Part shown: piece by piece, positions 34,339-43,181 of the stretch
Layout of the letters: each line of letters opens with the position of its first letter
How positions within the stretch are numbered: position 1 is the stretch's first letter
Assembly (NCBI GenBank): GCA_041496705.1
Contig: JBGQFD010000004.1
Span: forward strand, 1 to 64,000
Direction of reading: 5' to 3'
Source of the DNA: VBDM01 sp041496705
Lineage (GTDB): Bacteria > Pseudomonadota > Gammaproteobacteria > Burkholderiales > SG8-39
Length of the DNA: 64,000 nucleotides
Made by a program: the position numbers and the translations under genes
Notes under the pieces: generated by a model
The model's database searches: none
What the model saw: the letters and a program-made list of their open reading frames with translations, nothing else
Told to the model about the DNA's origin: nothing

Positions 34339-35499
34339 TCACCGCACGAACTGCCCGTGCGATCCGACCACGACCACGTCGACGAAGCGCGAGCCCTGGT
34401 GGCTCTCCGCCGTGTAGCTGACGGTCAGGCCGCCCAGGTCGTAGCCGTGCATCGATTCGAGCGCGGAGATGAGGCCCTCACGCGTGAGTCTTCTCCCGGC
34501 GCGGCGCAGCGCCTCGACCAGCACCTTGGCGTTGATGAATCCCTCCAGGCTGCTGAACGAGGGCTCGGTTTGCGGCGCATTGATCTTCAGCGTGTCGCGG
34601 TATTCGTGCACGATCGGCGTCACTTCGAACCAGGGAAACGGCACAACCTGCGTGAAAATCAGTCCTGCAGCATCGCCGCCTAACAGCCGCACCATCTGCT
34701 GCGCGCCCGAATTGACCGCGAGAAACTGCGTTTGGCTGCCCTGCTTCTTGGCCGCACGAATGATGTCCGCGTATTGGCCGTACGAGCCATGGTTGAGCAC
34801 GGCTTCAACGCGCGCCTTCGCGATCTCCTCGGCGATCTTGGCGGGATCGAACGCGTCCTTGCCCGATGGCAGCGGCAACGCGAGAGCCAGCTCGACGCCG
34901 TAGCGATCGGCAAGACGGCGAACGTTTGCGAGATGCTTCCGCCCGGTCTCGCTGTCCGAGTGGATGAAGCCGATTCTCTTGCGGCCGAAGACCGCCGCGT
35001 ATCCCACGAGCTTGTCGAACTCGTCGAGGTGAGCCGCGCGGATCGGGAAGGAGAAGGGGTTGAAAGGCTCGCGCAGCTCCGGCGAGCCTCCGGCGCAGCC
35101 CACGACCGGGACGCGAAGCTCGCCTGCCAGCGTCGTTGCCACAACGCAGGGGCCTCCTTCTGCGCCGGAGAAGAGGGCGATAGCCCTCTGCTCGAGGATG
35201 AGCTTGCGCGCGTTCTCCTGGGCTCGCTTGGAATCTCCGGCGTCATCGAGCGTGACGAGCGTCAACTTGCGACGGTGCACTCCGCCGCTGCGGTTGACCT
35301 TGTCGAAGTAGACTTGGGCGCCCAGCGTGAGCGCCCGGCCGTGCTCGCCGACGCCGCCGGACAGCGCGACCGTCTGGCCGATCGTCACCTGGGCGTCGGT
35401 GATACCCTGCGCGAATGCTTCGCAAGCGAGGAACACGAGGAAACCTGCCAGCGCAGGGCCGGCCCGGTGGCGTGTTCGAGATCTGGCGGTTGGGTTCAT
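34339..35499 (-). CDS. ABC transporter substrate-binding protein, branched-chain amino acid (LivK) type
   Basis: 386 residues. A signal peptide ends near EAFAQG. The mature protein is a type I periplasmic binding protein: VTIGQTVALSGGVGEHG, NRSGGVHRRKL, DAGDSKRAQENARKL, and the C-terminal FSSLEGFINAKVLVEALRRAG. The ATG at 35499 has AGGAGG upstream and is preferred to 35526. No LivFGHM partner genes are near. Such orphan binders often take aromatic acids in this kind of genome. Confidence 0.9.
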   Translation of the reverse strand: MNPTARSRTRHRAGPALAGFLVFLACEAFAQGITDAQVTIGQTVALSGGVGEHGRALTLGAQVYFDKVNRSGGVHRRKLTLVTLDDAGDSKRAQENARKLILEQRAIALFSGAEGGPCVVATTLAGELRVPVVGCAGGSPELREPFNPFSFPIRAAHLDEFDKLVGYAAVFGRKRIGFIHSDSETGRKHLANVRRLADRYGVELALALPLPSGKDAFDPAKIAEEIAKARVEAVLNHGSYGQYADIIRAAKKQGSQTQFLAVNSGAQQMVRLLGGDAAGLIFTQVVPFPWFEVTPIVHEYRDTLKINAPQTEPSFSSLEGFINAKVLVEALRRAGRRLTREGLISALESMHGYDLGGLTVSYTAESHQGSRFVDVVVVGSHGQFVR

Positions 35500-35594
35500 A
35501 GCCCTCCTGGCAGCGTAACGATCCAAGACCCGGTACCTCCAATGCAGGAAACACCTTCTCTGCTACGCATATTCCCCTGCTACGCCTATTTCGT

Positions 35595-35685
35595 TACAAG
35601 GAAGTGACGGAAGTCCCGGCGTTCATAAGTCCCTACAAAGAGAAGTCGTGGAAACCCTTACAAGACTTCGGGAAAACCCCTACAA
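35595..35685. repeat. Four TACAA(A/G)-containing direct repeats in the lipoprotein-operon leader
   Basis: TACAAG or TACAAA occurs at 35595, 35634, 35659 and 35681. The last two share the longer unit CCTACAAGACT or CTTACAAGACT with a preceding AAACCC. Spacing is 39, 25 and 22 bases, so the last three lie on about the same helix face. The intergenic region 35500-35866 holds no gene. Confidence 0.5.
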
Positions 35686-35761
35686 GACTCAAAGCCAATG
35701 CTCGGACCGGAGCATGCCTTGGTAAGAGCACGCGATCCGCGCCATGCGTGCCTGCACGCGC

Positions 35762-35800
35762 ACTGCACACACGTCCAGTATAGGGCTGTGTGTGTGCAGT
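35762..35800. promoter_or_regulatory. Perfect 11-bp inverted repeat upstream of the CsgG-like gene
   Basis: ACTGCACACAC (35762-35772) and GTGTGTGCAGT (35790-35800) are exact complements separated by 17 bases. The site lies 66 bases upstream of the ATG at 35867. It could be a regulator site or an mRNA hairpin; no T-run follows. Confidence 0.55.
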
Positions 35801-35866
35801 TCCGTTTGTGCTAGCCTGGCCCCTTCAATCTGCACTATCATCGCATCCAGGAAGGTGAGGGGTGTC

Positions 35867-36544
35867 ATGTCTCGATGTCTCATCACTGCAATTGCAACCG
35901 CGGTCCTTCTCGAGGTGTGCGGTTGCGCCACGGAATCTTCGCGCAGCGTCCAAGTAGCCAAGGTGGACTCTGCAGCCACGCCATTTCGTGGCACACGAGT
36001 TCCTATCTCCGTGGGCAAGTTCGACAATCGTTCGGGCTTCATGCGGGGCATCTTCACCGATGGCGTGGACCGCCTCGGCAGCCAAGCCAAAACGACGCTG
36101 ATTTCCCACCTGCAGCAGTCCCAGCGCTTCAACGTGTTGGACCGTGAGAACCTCGCGGAAACCAAGCAGGAAGCCCAGTTCAAGTCTCAGAACCAATCCA
36201 TTCGTGGGGCGGATTTCGTCGTCACGGGCGACATTTCCGAGTTTGGCCGCAAGGAGGTCGGCGATCGACAGCTGTTCGGTCTTCTTGGCCGCGGCAAGAC
36301 GCAAGTCGCGTATGCCAAGGTGACTCTGAACATCGTCAATAGTCTGTCTTCGGAGGTGGTTTTTTCGGCGCGCGGTGCTGGCGAATATGAGTTGTCCAAT
36401 CGCGAGGTGGTTGGCTTTGGAGGCACCGCGAGCTATGACGCAACTCTCAACGGTAAGGTACTTGATCTCGCCATGCGCGAGGCTGTGAACAATCTCGTCA
36501 ACGCGCTTGACGGTGGGCAGTGGTCCGCGCAAGGGGCGCGGTAG
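35867..36544 (+). CDS. CsgG-family lipoprotein
   Basis: 225 residues. The lipoprotein signal ends in LLEVCGC (lipobox VCGC). The body follows the CsgG/penicillin-binding-activator fold: VGKFDNRSGF, RFNVLDRENL, GADFVVTGDISEFG and a C-terminal helix MREAVNNLVNAL. CsgG in curli systems is an outer-membrane pore, but no curli genes are here. It heads a three-gene lipoprotein operon with DUF4810 and DUF799 proteins, a set seen together in many proteobacteria. The ATG is preceded by AAGGTGAGG. Confidence 0.87.
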   Translation: MSRCLITAIATAVLLEVCGCATESSRSVQVAKVDSAATPFRGTRVPISVGKFDNRSGFMRGIFTDGVDRLGSQAKTTLISHLQQSQRFNVLDRENLAETKQEAQFKSQNQSIRGADFVVTGDISEFGRKEVGDRQLFGLLGRGKTQVAYAKVTLNIVNSLSSEVVFSARGAGEYELSNREVVGFGGTASYDATLNGKVLDLAMREAVNNLVNALDGGQWSAQGAR

Positions 36545-36558
36545 CAGTCGCGGCTGCG

Positions 36559-36927
36559 ATGAAAAGTTCCCACCCGCTGAGGCTGGGTGCCGCGATCGTT
36601 ATAGGCAGCATCCTCGTAGGATGTGCGCCGGCGCCGACGCGGCTGTACCACTGGGAAGGCTTCCAGGGCCAGCTGTACGAGTATTTCAAGGCCGATAGTT
36701 CGAGTCCCGAGGATCAGCTACGCATCCTGGATGCGCAGGCGCAAAAGGCCCGAGCAAGCGGTGCAGCCTTGCCCCCCGGGTTCCGGGCCCATCTCGCCAT
36801 GATTTACCTTCGACTCGGACGAGACGGCGAGGCAAAGCAGGAACTCGAAGCCGAGAAGGCGAACTTCCCCGAGTCCGCGCAGTACATGGATTTCTTGCTC
36901 AAGCGAATGACGGCCCCGAAATCCTGA
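36559..36927 (+). CDS. DUF4810 lipoprotein
   Basis: 122 residues. The lipoprotein signal ends in SILVGC. The body is helical and TPR-like (LYHWEGFQGQLYEY, LAMIYLRLGRDGEAKQELE). Function unknown. Start at the ATG 36559, 14 bases after the CsgG-like gene. Middle gene of the CsgG/DUF4810/DUF799 trio; the three probably form one outer-membrane-associated complex. Confidence 0.87.
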   Translation: MKSSHPLRLGAAIVIGSILVGCAPAPTRLYHWEGFQGQLYEYFKADSSSPEDQLRILDAQAQKARASGAALPPGFRAHLAMIYLRLGRDGEAKQELEAEKANFPESAQYMDFLLKRMTAPKS

Positions 36928-36955
36928 GTCCGGGCGCTCATTTGCGCGACATCTT

Positions 36956-37642
36956 ATGACGATAAGCGCATTTTCCCTGGGCACGGCGGTGACGCGTTGG
37001 AGCCAACTGGCTGCATCTTTAGTTGTAGTCGCCGCGCTGGGTGCGTGTGCCACGCCCTCGCCCTACGACTACACCGCGTTTAAGCAGAACCGGCCGGTTT
37101 CAATGCTCGTGCTTCCGCCCGTCAATGAAACTCCGGAGGTCACCGCGACCTACGGCGTGCTTTCGCAAGTGACGATGCCCCTCGCAGAGGCGGGTTATTA
37201 CGTGGTGCCGGTGTCGCTGATGGACGAGACCTTCCGTCAGAATGGACTCAACAACCCGACGGAGATCCACGACGTGTCGCCGCGAAAGCTGCGCGAAATC
37301 TTCGGTGCCGATGCGGCGGTCTACATCAAAGTGACGCGGTACGGCACAAGCTACGCCGTCATTTCCAGCGAAACCCGGGTCACTGCCCAGGCTCGCATTG
37401 TGGATTTGCGAACCGGGCAGTTGCTCTGGCAGGGTAGTGCTACCGCTTCGTCAAGCGAAAACAGAAACCAAAGCCAGGGCGGCTTGGCGGGGTTGTTAGT
37501 CAATGCGCTAGTCACGCAGATCGTTGAAACGGTCTCCGACACCACCTTCAAGTATGCAGCCATCGCGAGCCAGCGGCTGCTTTCGCACAGGACGAACGGT
37601 GTGCTCTATGGACCTCGTTCGCCGAACTATCAGACAGACTGA
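36956..37642 (+). CDS. DUF799 (GNA1162-type) lipoprotein
   Basis: 228 residues. A lipoprotein signal with lipobox LGAC precedes ATPSPYDYTAFKQNRP. The body resembles neisserial GNA1162: SMLVLPPVNETPEV, the MPLAEAGYYVVPV stretch and FGADAAVYIKV. GNA1162 has been proposed as an outer-membrane assembly or transport accessory. Last gene of the trio, 28 bases after the DUF4810 gene. Confidence 0.87.
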   Translation: MTISAFSLGTAVTRWSQLAASLVVVAALGACATPSPYDYTAFKQNRPVSMLVLPPVNETPEVTATYGVLSQVTMPLAEAGYYVVPVSLMDETFRQNGLNNPTEIHDVSPRKLREIFGADAAVYIKVTRYGTSYAVISSETRVTAQARIVDLRTGQLLWQGSATASSSENRNQSQGGLAGLLVNALVTQIVETVSDTTFKYAAIASQRLLSHRTNGVLYGPRSPNYQTD

Positions 37643-37800
37643 TCGCGGATCGCACCGTGCCGTCCGCGCCGGCCGATCCATGGTGGTCCGCCGTCGCCCG
37701 GGACCATTCGAGGTAAGCGCCGGCGTGAATCGCCGGTAAGAGCGCGGAGGCCCGGCGGACATTGACGAAGGCAGTTGAAATTCCCGTCCGGAGACCGTCA

Positions 37801-38676
37801 TTACATCCCGCACGCTGCAAACACACCTACGCTCAATCTACCGTTCGCCGCAACTTCCCACCAATTCCCGTCCAGATCACTGAACGTAAACGACGTCTGT
37901 GTATCCCGCTGCCTTACTTCCTCCAGCGCGGTGATTCCCGCAGCCTTGCCCGCGGCCGCAAACTCCCGGTGCGCTTCCAGCACTTCCGCCGCCGAAGCGA
38001 CGGTCAGGGTGAACCGGTTCATCGCAGACAAGAACTTCCGCCGTTTGGGAATGGGCAGGACGACGATGTACCACGGCGTGGCAGGGTGCTTGATGTAGGA
38101 GGAGATCCTGCCGCCGCCGACGATCTGCAATCCCAGCGCGTCGCGGTAGAACCGGACGCTCGCTTCCTTGTCGTCGCATTCCAGGGTCCCGTGGGTGAGT
38201 GCCTGGGGAATGTAGCCGCGTCCTGGAAAATCACTTTCAGACAATAGACGGTCCCAATGCGGCGCGGCGATGGAGCGCCCTTCGGCCGCGGCGCGGGGAT
38301 CGTAGTACTCGATCTCCAGGGTGTTGCCGCCCGGCTCGCCCAGATAAATCGACCGCGCGAAATGGGTCGAATGCGGCTTCATCAGCCGCTTGATCCCGTA
38401 CCTCTCCCGGTTCGCGTCGATGTACGCGAAGGCCGCCTCCACTTCCTCGGGGTTCGCCACGCGGACGCCGTAATGGTTGTTGTGCGGTTTGTCGGGCGCG
38501 TCCGGCCCGCCTTCGTGGACGACGAGTTGCCACGCAGTGTTCGGATGCCGCAGGACGGCGCAGCCGTCGCTGCGCTCGACGACCTGCATAGCCAAGAGGT
38601 CGGTGAGCACGGGAAGCGTCTCGTCCAGGGCCCGGCATTCGTAGTGGCCGTGGGTCAGGCCGACGGGTTTCAGCAT
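37801..38676 (-). CDS. Two-module VOC-family protein (extradiol dioxygenase-like fold)
   Basis: 291 residues with two glyoxalase/bleomycin-resistance modules, at about 8-130 and 153-280. Possible metal ligands are H9 or H11 in LTHGHYEC, H158-type in ALTHGTLEC, and E in GNTLEIEYYD. The layout resembles catechol 2,3-dioxygenase. Given the aromatic catabolic setting, a ring-cleavage enzyme is possible, but the metal triad cannot be confirmed by eye. Single gene. Confidence 0.8.
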   Translation of the reverse strand: MLKPVGLTHGHYECRALDETLPVLTDLLAMQVVERSDGCAVLRHPNTAWQLVVHEGGPDAPDKPHNNHYGVRVANPEEVEAAFAYIDANRERYGIKRLMKPHSTHFARSIYLGEPGGNTLEIEYYDPRAAAEGRSIAAPHWDRLLSESDFPGRGYIPQALTHGTLECDDKEASVRFYRDALGLQIVGGGRISSYIKHPATPWYIVVLPIPKRRKFLSAMNRFTLTVASAAEVLEAHREFAAAGKAAGITALEEVRQRDTQTSFTFSDLDGNWWEVAANGRLSVGVFAACGM

Positions 38677-38726
38677 GCGGTAAAGCTTACCTCCTTCGGG
38701 GTTGTTCTTCCCGCCGGAGCCCCCAT

Positions 38727-38740
38727 TTGACCAGGGTCAA
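38727..38740. promoter_or_regulatory. FNR-type box upstream of hsp20-lon
   Basis: TTGACCAGGGTCAA, a 14-bp palindrome with TTGAC and GTCAA half-sites. Its centre is 53 bases from the hsp20 ATG, so class II activation at -41.5 would put the transcript start about 12 bases before the ATG. Confidence 0.65.
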
Positions 38741-38786
38741 GCCGCGGGGGAATGGCTCCCGGCAAACTTGAGTCCAAGGGACTTGC

Positions 38787-39188
38787 ATGACATATCGCTA
38801 TCCACGGTCATGGGTGTGGGCCGAAGCGCTGGAGCTGCTCCGAGGCGCGGAGAGGTTGCAGCGTCAGGTCTTCCAGATCGGCGCGGCTGAAGCGCCGGGC
38901 TGGGAGCCGCCCGTCGACCTCTACGAGACGGGCGAGGGGCTTACGCTCTGTGTTGCGCTTCCCGGCGTCGCGGCGAATGAACTCGAGGTCTCTCTCGAAT
39001 CCGGAAGCGTCGCGGTTCGTGGCGAGCGCGCCTTCCGCGTGGAGTATCAGCGCGCCATTATCTACCGGCTGGAAATTCCCTATGGCCGCTTCGAGCGCCG
39101 CATCGCGCTGCCTGCCGGCCAGTACCAGGTCGTCGATCAGCGACTGGAGAACGGCTGCTTGACGCTCGACTTGCGAAGGCTGGGGTAA
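38787..39188 (+). CDS. Hsp20 / alpha-crystallin small heat-shock protein
   Basis: 133 residues. The alpha-crystallin domain covers about 35-130 (PPVDLYETGEGLTLCVALPG, VRGERAF, GRFERRIALPAG). The usual C-terminal I-x-I motif is missing; the protein ends DLRRLG. It acts as an ATP-independent holdase. It is four bases upstream of lon, so chaperone and protease are made together. Confidence 0.9.
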   Translation: MTYRYPRSWVWAEALELLRGAERLQRQVFQIGAAEAPGWEPPVDLYETGEGLTLCVALPGVAANELEVSLESGSVAVRGERAFRVEYQRAIIYRLEIPYGRFERRIALPAGQYQVVDQRLENGCLTLDLRRLG

Positions 39189-39192
39189 GGAC

Positions 39193-41622
39193 ATGAACCT
39201 GGAACTCGACAGCAGGGACCACAATCCGGCAGGCGAGAAGGCGAGCGCCTCCGCCACCCGGTCGGCGCCCGACGGGATGGTCGCCCTCCCGGAGGACGCG
39301 CTCATCATCCTGCCCGTGCGCAGCATGGTGCTCTTTCCCGGCATGATCCTTCCGTTGACCCTCGGCCGCGAAGCCTCGATCGCCGCCGCTCAGGCAGCCG
39401 CGAAGGCGAAGCGGCCGGTCGGCGTCCTGTTGCAGCGGAACGCTGAGACCGAGAAGCCCGGGCCGGACGAGCTTTGCCTCGTCGGCACGGTCGCCAACAT
39501 CGTGCGCTACGTCACCACGCCCGACGGCACGCATCACGTCATCTGCCAGGGGCAGCAACGCTTCCGCGTGGTCGAGTATCTCGAGGGCTACCCGTTCATG
39601 GCGGCACGCGTCGGGCGCATCGAAGAACCCCAGGCCGCCGGCAACGAGATCGAGGCGCGATTCGTGCAGTTGAAGGAGCGCGCGCTCCAGGTCCTCGAGC
39701 TTCTGCCGCAGGCTCCGCAGGAGCTGGTCGCGGGCATCCAGGGCATGTCCTCGGCCGGGGCGCTGGCCGACCTCGTCGCCGGCGTCATGGACATCGAGGT
39801 CGCGGAGAAGCAGGCGCTGCTCGAGACCGTGGACCTGCAAAAGCGTCTGGATGGCGTGCTCGAGCTGCTCGCGCACCGGCTGCAGGTGCTCAAGCTCTCG
39901 CGCGAGATCGACGAGCGCACCAAGACGAGCCTGGACGAGACCCAGCGCAAGTACTTCCTGCGCGAGCAGATGAAATCGATCCAGAAGGAATTGGGCGAGG
40001 GCGAGGAGGGCCAGGCCGCCGAGATCGAGGAGCTCAGGAAAGCGATCGCCGGGGCCAGCATGCCCGAAGAGGTCGAGAAGCAGGCGACGAAGGAATTGAA
40101 GCGCCTCGAGCGCATGTCCGACGCTTCGGGCGAGTCCTCGATGGTGCGCACCTATCTCGATTGGCTGATCGAGCTGCCCTGGAAGAGCCCCGAGCCCGAC
40201 GCGATCGACATGGCGGAGGCGCGGCGCATTCTCGATGCGGACCACTTCGGCCTCGATCAGGTGAAGAAGCGCATCGTCGAATTTCTCGCAGTGCGCAAGC
40301 TCAACCCGGAAGGGCACGGGCCCATCCTGTGCTTCGTCGGCCCGCCCGGAGTCGGAAAGACGTCGCTTGGCCAGAGCGTTGCCAGGGCGCTCGGTCGCAA
40401 GTTCGTGCGCGTGTCGCTCGGCGGCGTGCACGATGAAGCCGAGATACGCGGGCACCGGCGCACCTACATCGGCGCGCTGCCCGGCAACGTCATCCAGGCG
40501 CTGAAGAAGGCCGGCACGCGCGGCTGCGTGATGATGCTCGACGAGATCGACAAGCTCGGCGCGGGCTTCCACGGCAATCCGTCCTCGGCATTGCTCGAAG
40601 TGCTCGATCCGGCGCAGAACAACACGTTCCGCGACAACTATCTCGGGGTGCCCTACGACCTTTCGCGCGTGCTTTTCATCACGACCGCAAACGTGCTCGA
40701 CACGATCCCGGGTCCCTTGCGCGACCGCATGGAGATCATCCAGCTCCCGGGATACACGCAGGAGGAAAAGCGCGAGATCGCGCGCCGCTACCTCGTCGCG
40801 CGCCAACTCAAGGAAAACGGCTTGAAGCACGAGCAGTTCGAGATTGCCGATGAGGCGTTGACCGCGATCATCCGCGACTACACGCGCGAGGCCGGTGTGC
40901 GCTCGCTCGAGCGCGAGATCGGCGCGGTGTGCCGGCGCGCCGCGGTGCGGATCGCCGAGGGTAGCGTCCAGACCGTGAAGATCGGCGAGAAAGACCTCGC
41001 GGAGATCCTGGGGCCGACGAAGTTCGAGAACGAAGTGGCACTGCGCACAGCAATGCCGGGCGTCGCCACGGGTCTTGCGTGGACGCCGGTCGGCGGGGAC
41101 ATCCTCTTCATCGAAGCGAGCCGCACGCCGGGCAGCGGAAAGTTGATCCTCACGGGGCAGCTCGGCGACGTGATGAAGGAGTCCGCGCAGGCCGCGCTGA
41201 CGCTCCTGAAATCGCGCGCCGCGGCGCTCGGCATCGATGCGGCCGCGTTCGAGAAGAGCGACGTGCACGTCCATGTGCCGGCGGGCGCGATTCCGAAGGA
41301 CGGTCCGAGCGCCGGCGTCTCGATGTTCATGGCGCTCGCCTCGCTTTTCGCCGATCGCGCCGTGCGCGCCGATACCGCGATGACGGGCGAGATCAGTCTG
41401 CGCGGTCTCGTGCTTCCCGTGGGAGGAATCAAGGAAAAGGTCCTCGCCGCCATGCGCGCCGGGCTCCGCCGCGTGATGCTGCCCGCGCGCAACCGCAAGG
41501 ACCTCGAGGAAGTTCCGGCCGAGGCCAAGGAGAAGGTCGAGTTCGTATTCCTGCAGGACGTAGACGACGCGGTGCGCGCCGTGCTCGAGGAGCACCGGGA
41601 AGCAAGAGAGCCGGCTGTCTAA
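39193..41622 (+). CDS. lon: ATP-dependent Lon protease
   Basis: 809 residues, full length. N-terminal substrate-binding LON domain (about 35-225) with LPVRSMVLFPGM. The AAA+ domain has Walker A GPPGVGKTS near residue 384 and Walker B VMMLDEIDKLG. The C-terminal protease has the Ser-Lys dyad S706 (KDGPSAG) and K749 (GGIKEK). It is coupled to hsp20 rather than to clpX as in the common clpPX-lon arrangement, so this could be a second, stress-specific copy. Confidence 0.97.
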   Translation: MNLELDSRDHNPAGEKASASATRSAPDGMVALPEDALIILPVRSMVLFPGMILPLTLGREASIAAAQAAAKAKRPVGVLLQRNAETEKPGPDELCLVGTVANIVRYVTTPDGTHHVICQGQQRFRVVEYLEGYPFMAARVGRIEEPQAAGNEIEARFVQLKERALQVLELLPQAPQELVAGIQGMSSAGALADLVAGVMDIEVAEKQALLETVDLQKRLDGVLELLAHRLQVLKLSREIDERTKTSLDETQRKYFLREQMKSIQKELGEGEEGQAAEIEELRKAIAGASMPEEVEKQATKELKRLERMSDASGESSMVRTYLDWLIELPWKSPEPDAIDMAEARRILDADHFGLDQVKKRIVEFLAVRKLNPEGHGPILCFVGPPGVGKTSLGQSVARALGRKFVRVSLGGVHDEAEIRGHRRTYIGALPGNVIQALKKAGTRGCVMMLDEIDKLGAGFHGNPSSALLEVLDPAQNNTFRDNYLGVPYDLSRVLFITTANVLDTIPGPLRDRMEIIQLPGYTQEEKREIARRYLVARQLKENGLKHEQFEIADEALTAIIRDYTREAGVRSLEREIGAVCRRAAVRIAEGSVQTVKIGEKDLAEILGPTKFENEVALRTAMPGVATGLAWTPVGGDILFIEASRTPGSGKLILTGQLGDVMKESAQAALTLLKSRAAALGIDAAAFEKSDVHVHVPAGAIPKDGPSAGVSMFMALASLFADRAVRADTAMTGEISLRGLVLPVGGIKEKVLAAMRAGLRRVMLPARNRKDLEEVPAEAKEKVEFVFLQDVDDAVRAVLEEHREAREPAV

Positions 41623-41656
41623 GAGCAGCGGTACAGCGCGGTGAATCGCTGCTCTT
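41621..41656. terminator. Stem-loop after lon
   Basis: AAGAGCAGCG (41621-41630, overlapping the lon stop) pairs with CGCTGCTCTT (41647-41656), a perfect 10-bp stem with a 16-base loop. There is no T-run, but it lies exactly between the convergent lon and parA-like genes. Confidence 0.45.
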
Positions 41657-41676
41657 CGCGAGCGGCCGCTACGGGA

Positions 41677-42435
41677 TCAGGGTACTCCGCCCTGGCTGTT
41701 CGATCCTGTGGCGAGGACCGGGCCGGCGCGGTCGAGCCGGCGGACGCGTGGTAGTTCGATCACCTTCACGGCGGCAGACTCGCGCCGCGGGTCTACCCAA
41801 TCGACGATGGGCGCGAATTCTTCCAGCTCGGCGGCTGCCTGGGCAGGGTCCATCTCGTAGATTCCGACGCCGGTCTCCGCCCCCCGGAGGTAAACCTCCG
41901 AGTCGCGGATGCGAGCGAGGAGCGGCAGGCCGAGCGACCCGAGGAAGCGCTCCAGCGGCTGATACACGGGCATCGCGCTGCGCACCCGGTTCGCCACCAC
42001 CGCCAGGCGGATGCTGCGCGTGCGCACCCGCCCGAGGATCAGCAGGTCCCTGACGAAATTCGCGGTCGCGTGGATGTCGATCGACGACGGCGGTACGGGG
42101 ATTAGAATCGCGTCGGCGCGAAACAGCATCTCCTGCAGCAGCACGCCTGAGACGCCGGCCGGCGCGTCTATGAAGAGCTGCTGCGTGTCCGCGGGCACGT
42201 GCATGTCGACGCTGCGGATGCGGCCGGCCTTTGCCGGCGCGGCGTTGGCGGCGTGGATCCTGGGCCCGGCGATGCCGCGCAGCCGCAGCCAGTTCAGGCT
42301 CGAGCCCTGCGGGTCGTAGTCCATGATCGCGGTGGAGATGCCTCGGGCGGCGAACGAGCTCGCCAGGTTGGTCGCGAGCGTGGTCTTTCCAGACCCGCCC
42401 TTGGAATTGATGACCAGCGTGGTGTTCGTCCTCAT
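41677..42435 (-). CDS. Orphan ParA/MinD-family ATPase
   Basis: 252 residues. The deviant Walker A NSKGGSGKTTLATN has the signature lysine K12 and P-loop K17. Switch I DYDPQGSS and the Walker B-like FIDAPAG follow. No ParB gene or parS site was seen, so it is not an obvious partition locus. Orphan ParA proteins often place protein assemblies or flagella. The start is ATG; a 136-base gap separates it from the hemerythrin gene. Confidence 0.9.
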   Translation of the reverse strand: MRTNTTLVINSKGGSGKTTLATNLASSFAARGISTAIMDYDPQGSSLNWLRLRGIAGPRIHAANAAPAKAGRIRSVDMHVPADTQQLFIDAPAGVSGVLLQEMLFRADAILIPVPPSSIDIHATANFVRDLLILGRVRTRSIRLAVVANRVRSAMPVYQPLERFLGSLGLPLLARIRDSEVYLRGAETGVGIYEMDPAQAAAELEEFAPIVDWVDPRRESAAVKVIELPRVRRLDRAGPVLATGSNSQGGVP

Positions 42436-42571
42436 GACCGGTACTCCGACAGCCCACGGAGAGCGGTCAGACTATGCCACAGTCATGGCCTAAGTTGAGT
42501 AACTACTTCACGGACGGGCGCGGAATGCCGCCCGACCCGCCCCGGAGGGCCGGGCCCGGGCGCTGCCGGAG

Positions 42572-43150
42572 CTAGATGGCCGGCCCCACGCCGATCGGCG
42601 GGGGGGCAAGGTCGACGATGCGGGTGAAGAGCTTCTGGAAGTCCCGGGTCTCGCGCTCGGCGGCGAGCGGGTCGCGGTTGGACTCGAATTCCCGGTCGAC
42701 CGAGGCCCAGTCCTCGGCCTGGAGCAGCTTTTCGGCCAGGGGGAACATCAGCTCCTCTTCCTTGCGCATGTGGTCCCAGTACCCCTGGACAAAGGCCTCG
42801 ACTTCCTGGGCGAAGGCCGGGAACTCGCGGTCCCCGCCCTCCTCGTAGCGGATCAGGTGCTGCTCGAGCTTGCGCAGCGCCTGCTCGCCGCCGGCGTGTT
42901 CCTTCTCGAGCTCGGCGATGAGCGCATCGGTGCTGCCGCGCCGGCGCAGGGCGTTGAACAGGTACAGGTCTTCCTTGGGGTGGTGCACGCGCTCGGCAAA
43001 CGTGTCCAGGTAGTAGAGCATCGCGCGGAATACCCGCGGGTCGATTTTCGCCTTTTTCGCCCGGATCTGGTCGACCAGATACTGCATTCCGTGCAGGATC
43101 GCTGCGATCGAGCGGTGCTCGTCGCGGATGATGTTCAGTACTTTGGGCAT
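42572..43150 (-). CDS. Hemerythrin-domain protein
   Basis: 192 residues. Four-helix bundle with candidate di-iron ligands H12 (RDEHRS), H56/H57 and E60 (HHPKED), H85 (KEHAGG), H127 and E131 (WDHMRKEEE). Such proteins bind oxygen or nitric oxide or protect iron-sulphur centres. The ATG at 43150 has GAGGAGG upstream; the longer frame is unsupported. It lies 31 bases downstream of the TauE/SafE-like gene and could be in the hemN operon. Confidence 0.88.
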   Translation of the reverse strand: MPKVLNIIRDEHRSIAAILHGMQYLVDQIRAKKAKIDPRVFRAMLYYLDTFAERVHHPKEDLYLFNALRRRGSTDALIAELEKEHAGGEQALRKLEQHLIRYEEGGDREFPAFAQEVEAFVQGYWDHMRKEEELMFPLAEKLLQAEDWASVDREFESNRDPLAAERETRDFQKLFTRIVDLAPPPIGVGPAI

Positions 43151-43181
43151 GAGATCCTCCTCTGCGCTGCCGTGCACGCGC

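Noticed and set aside
35595..35685. Considered as a replication-origin iteron set.
   Set aside because: Only four short copies with irregular spacing, no DnaA boxes or replication gene nearby.
39058..41595. An 845-codon open frame antisense to lon.
   Set aside because: Mirror frame of a strongly supported protease gene; composition is leucine/arginine/histidine-rich and unlike any family.
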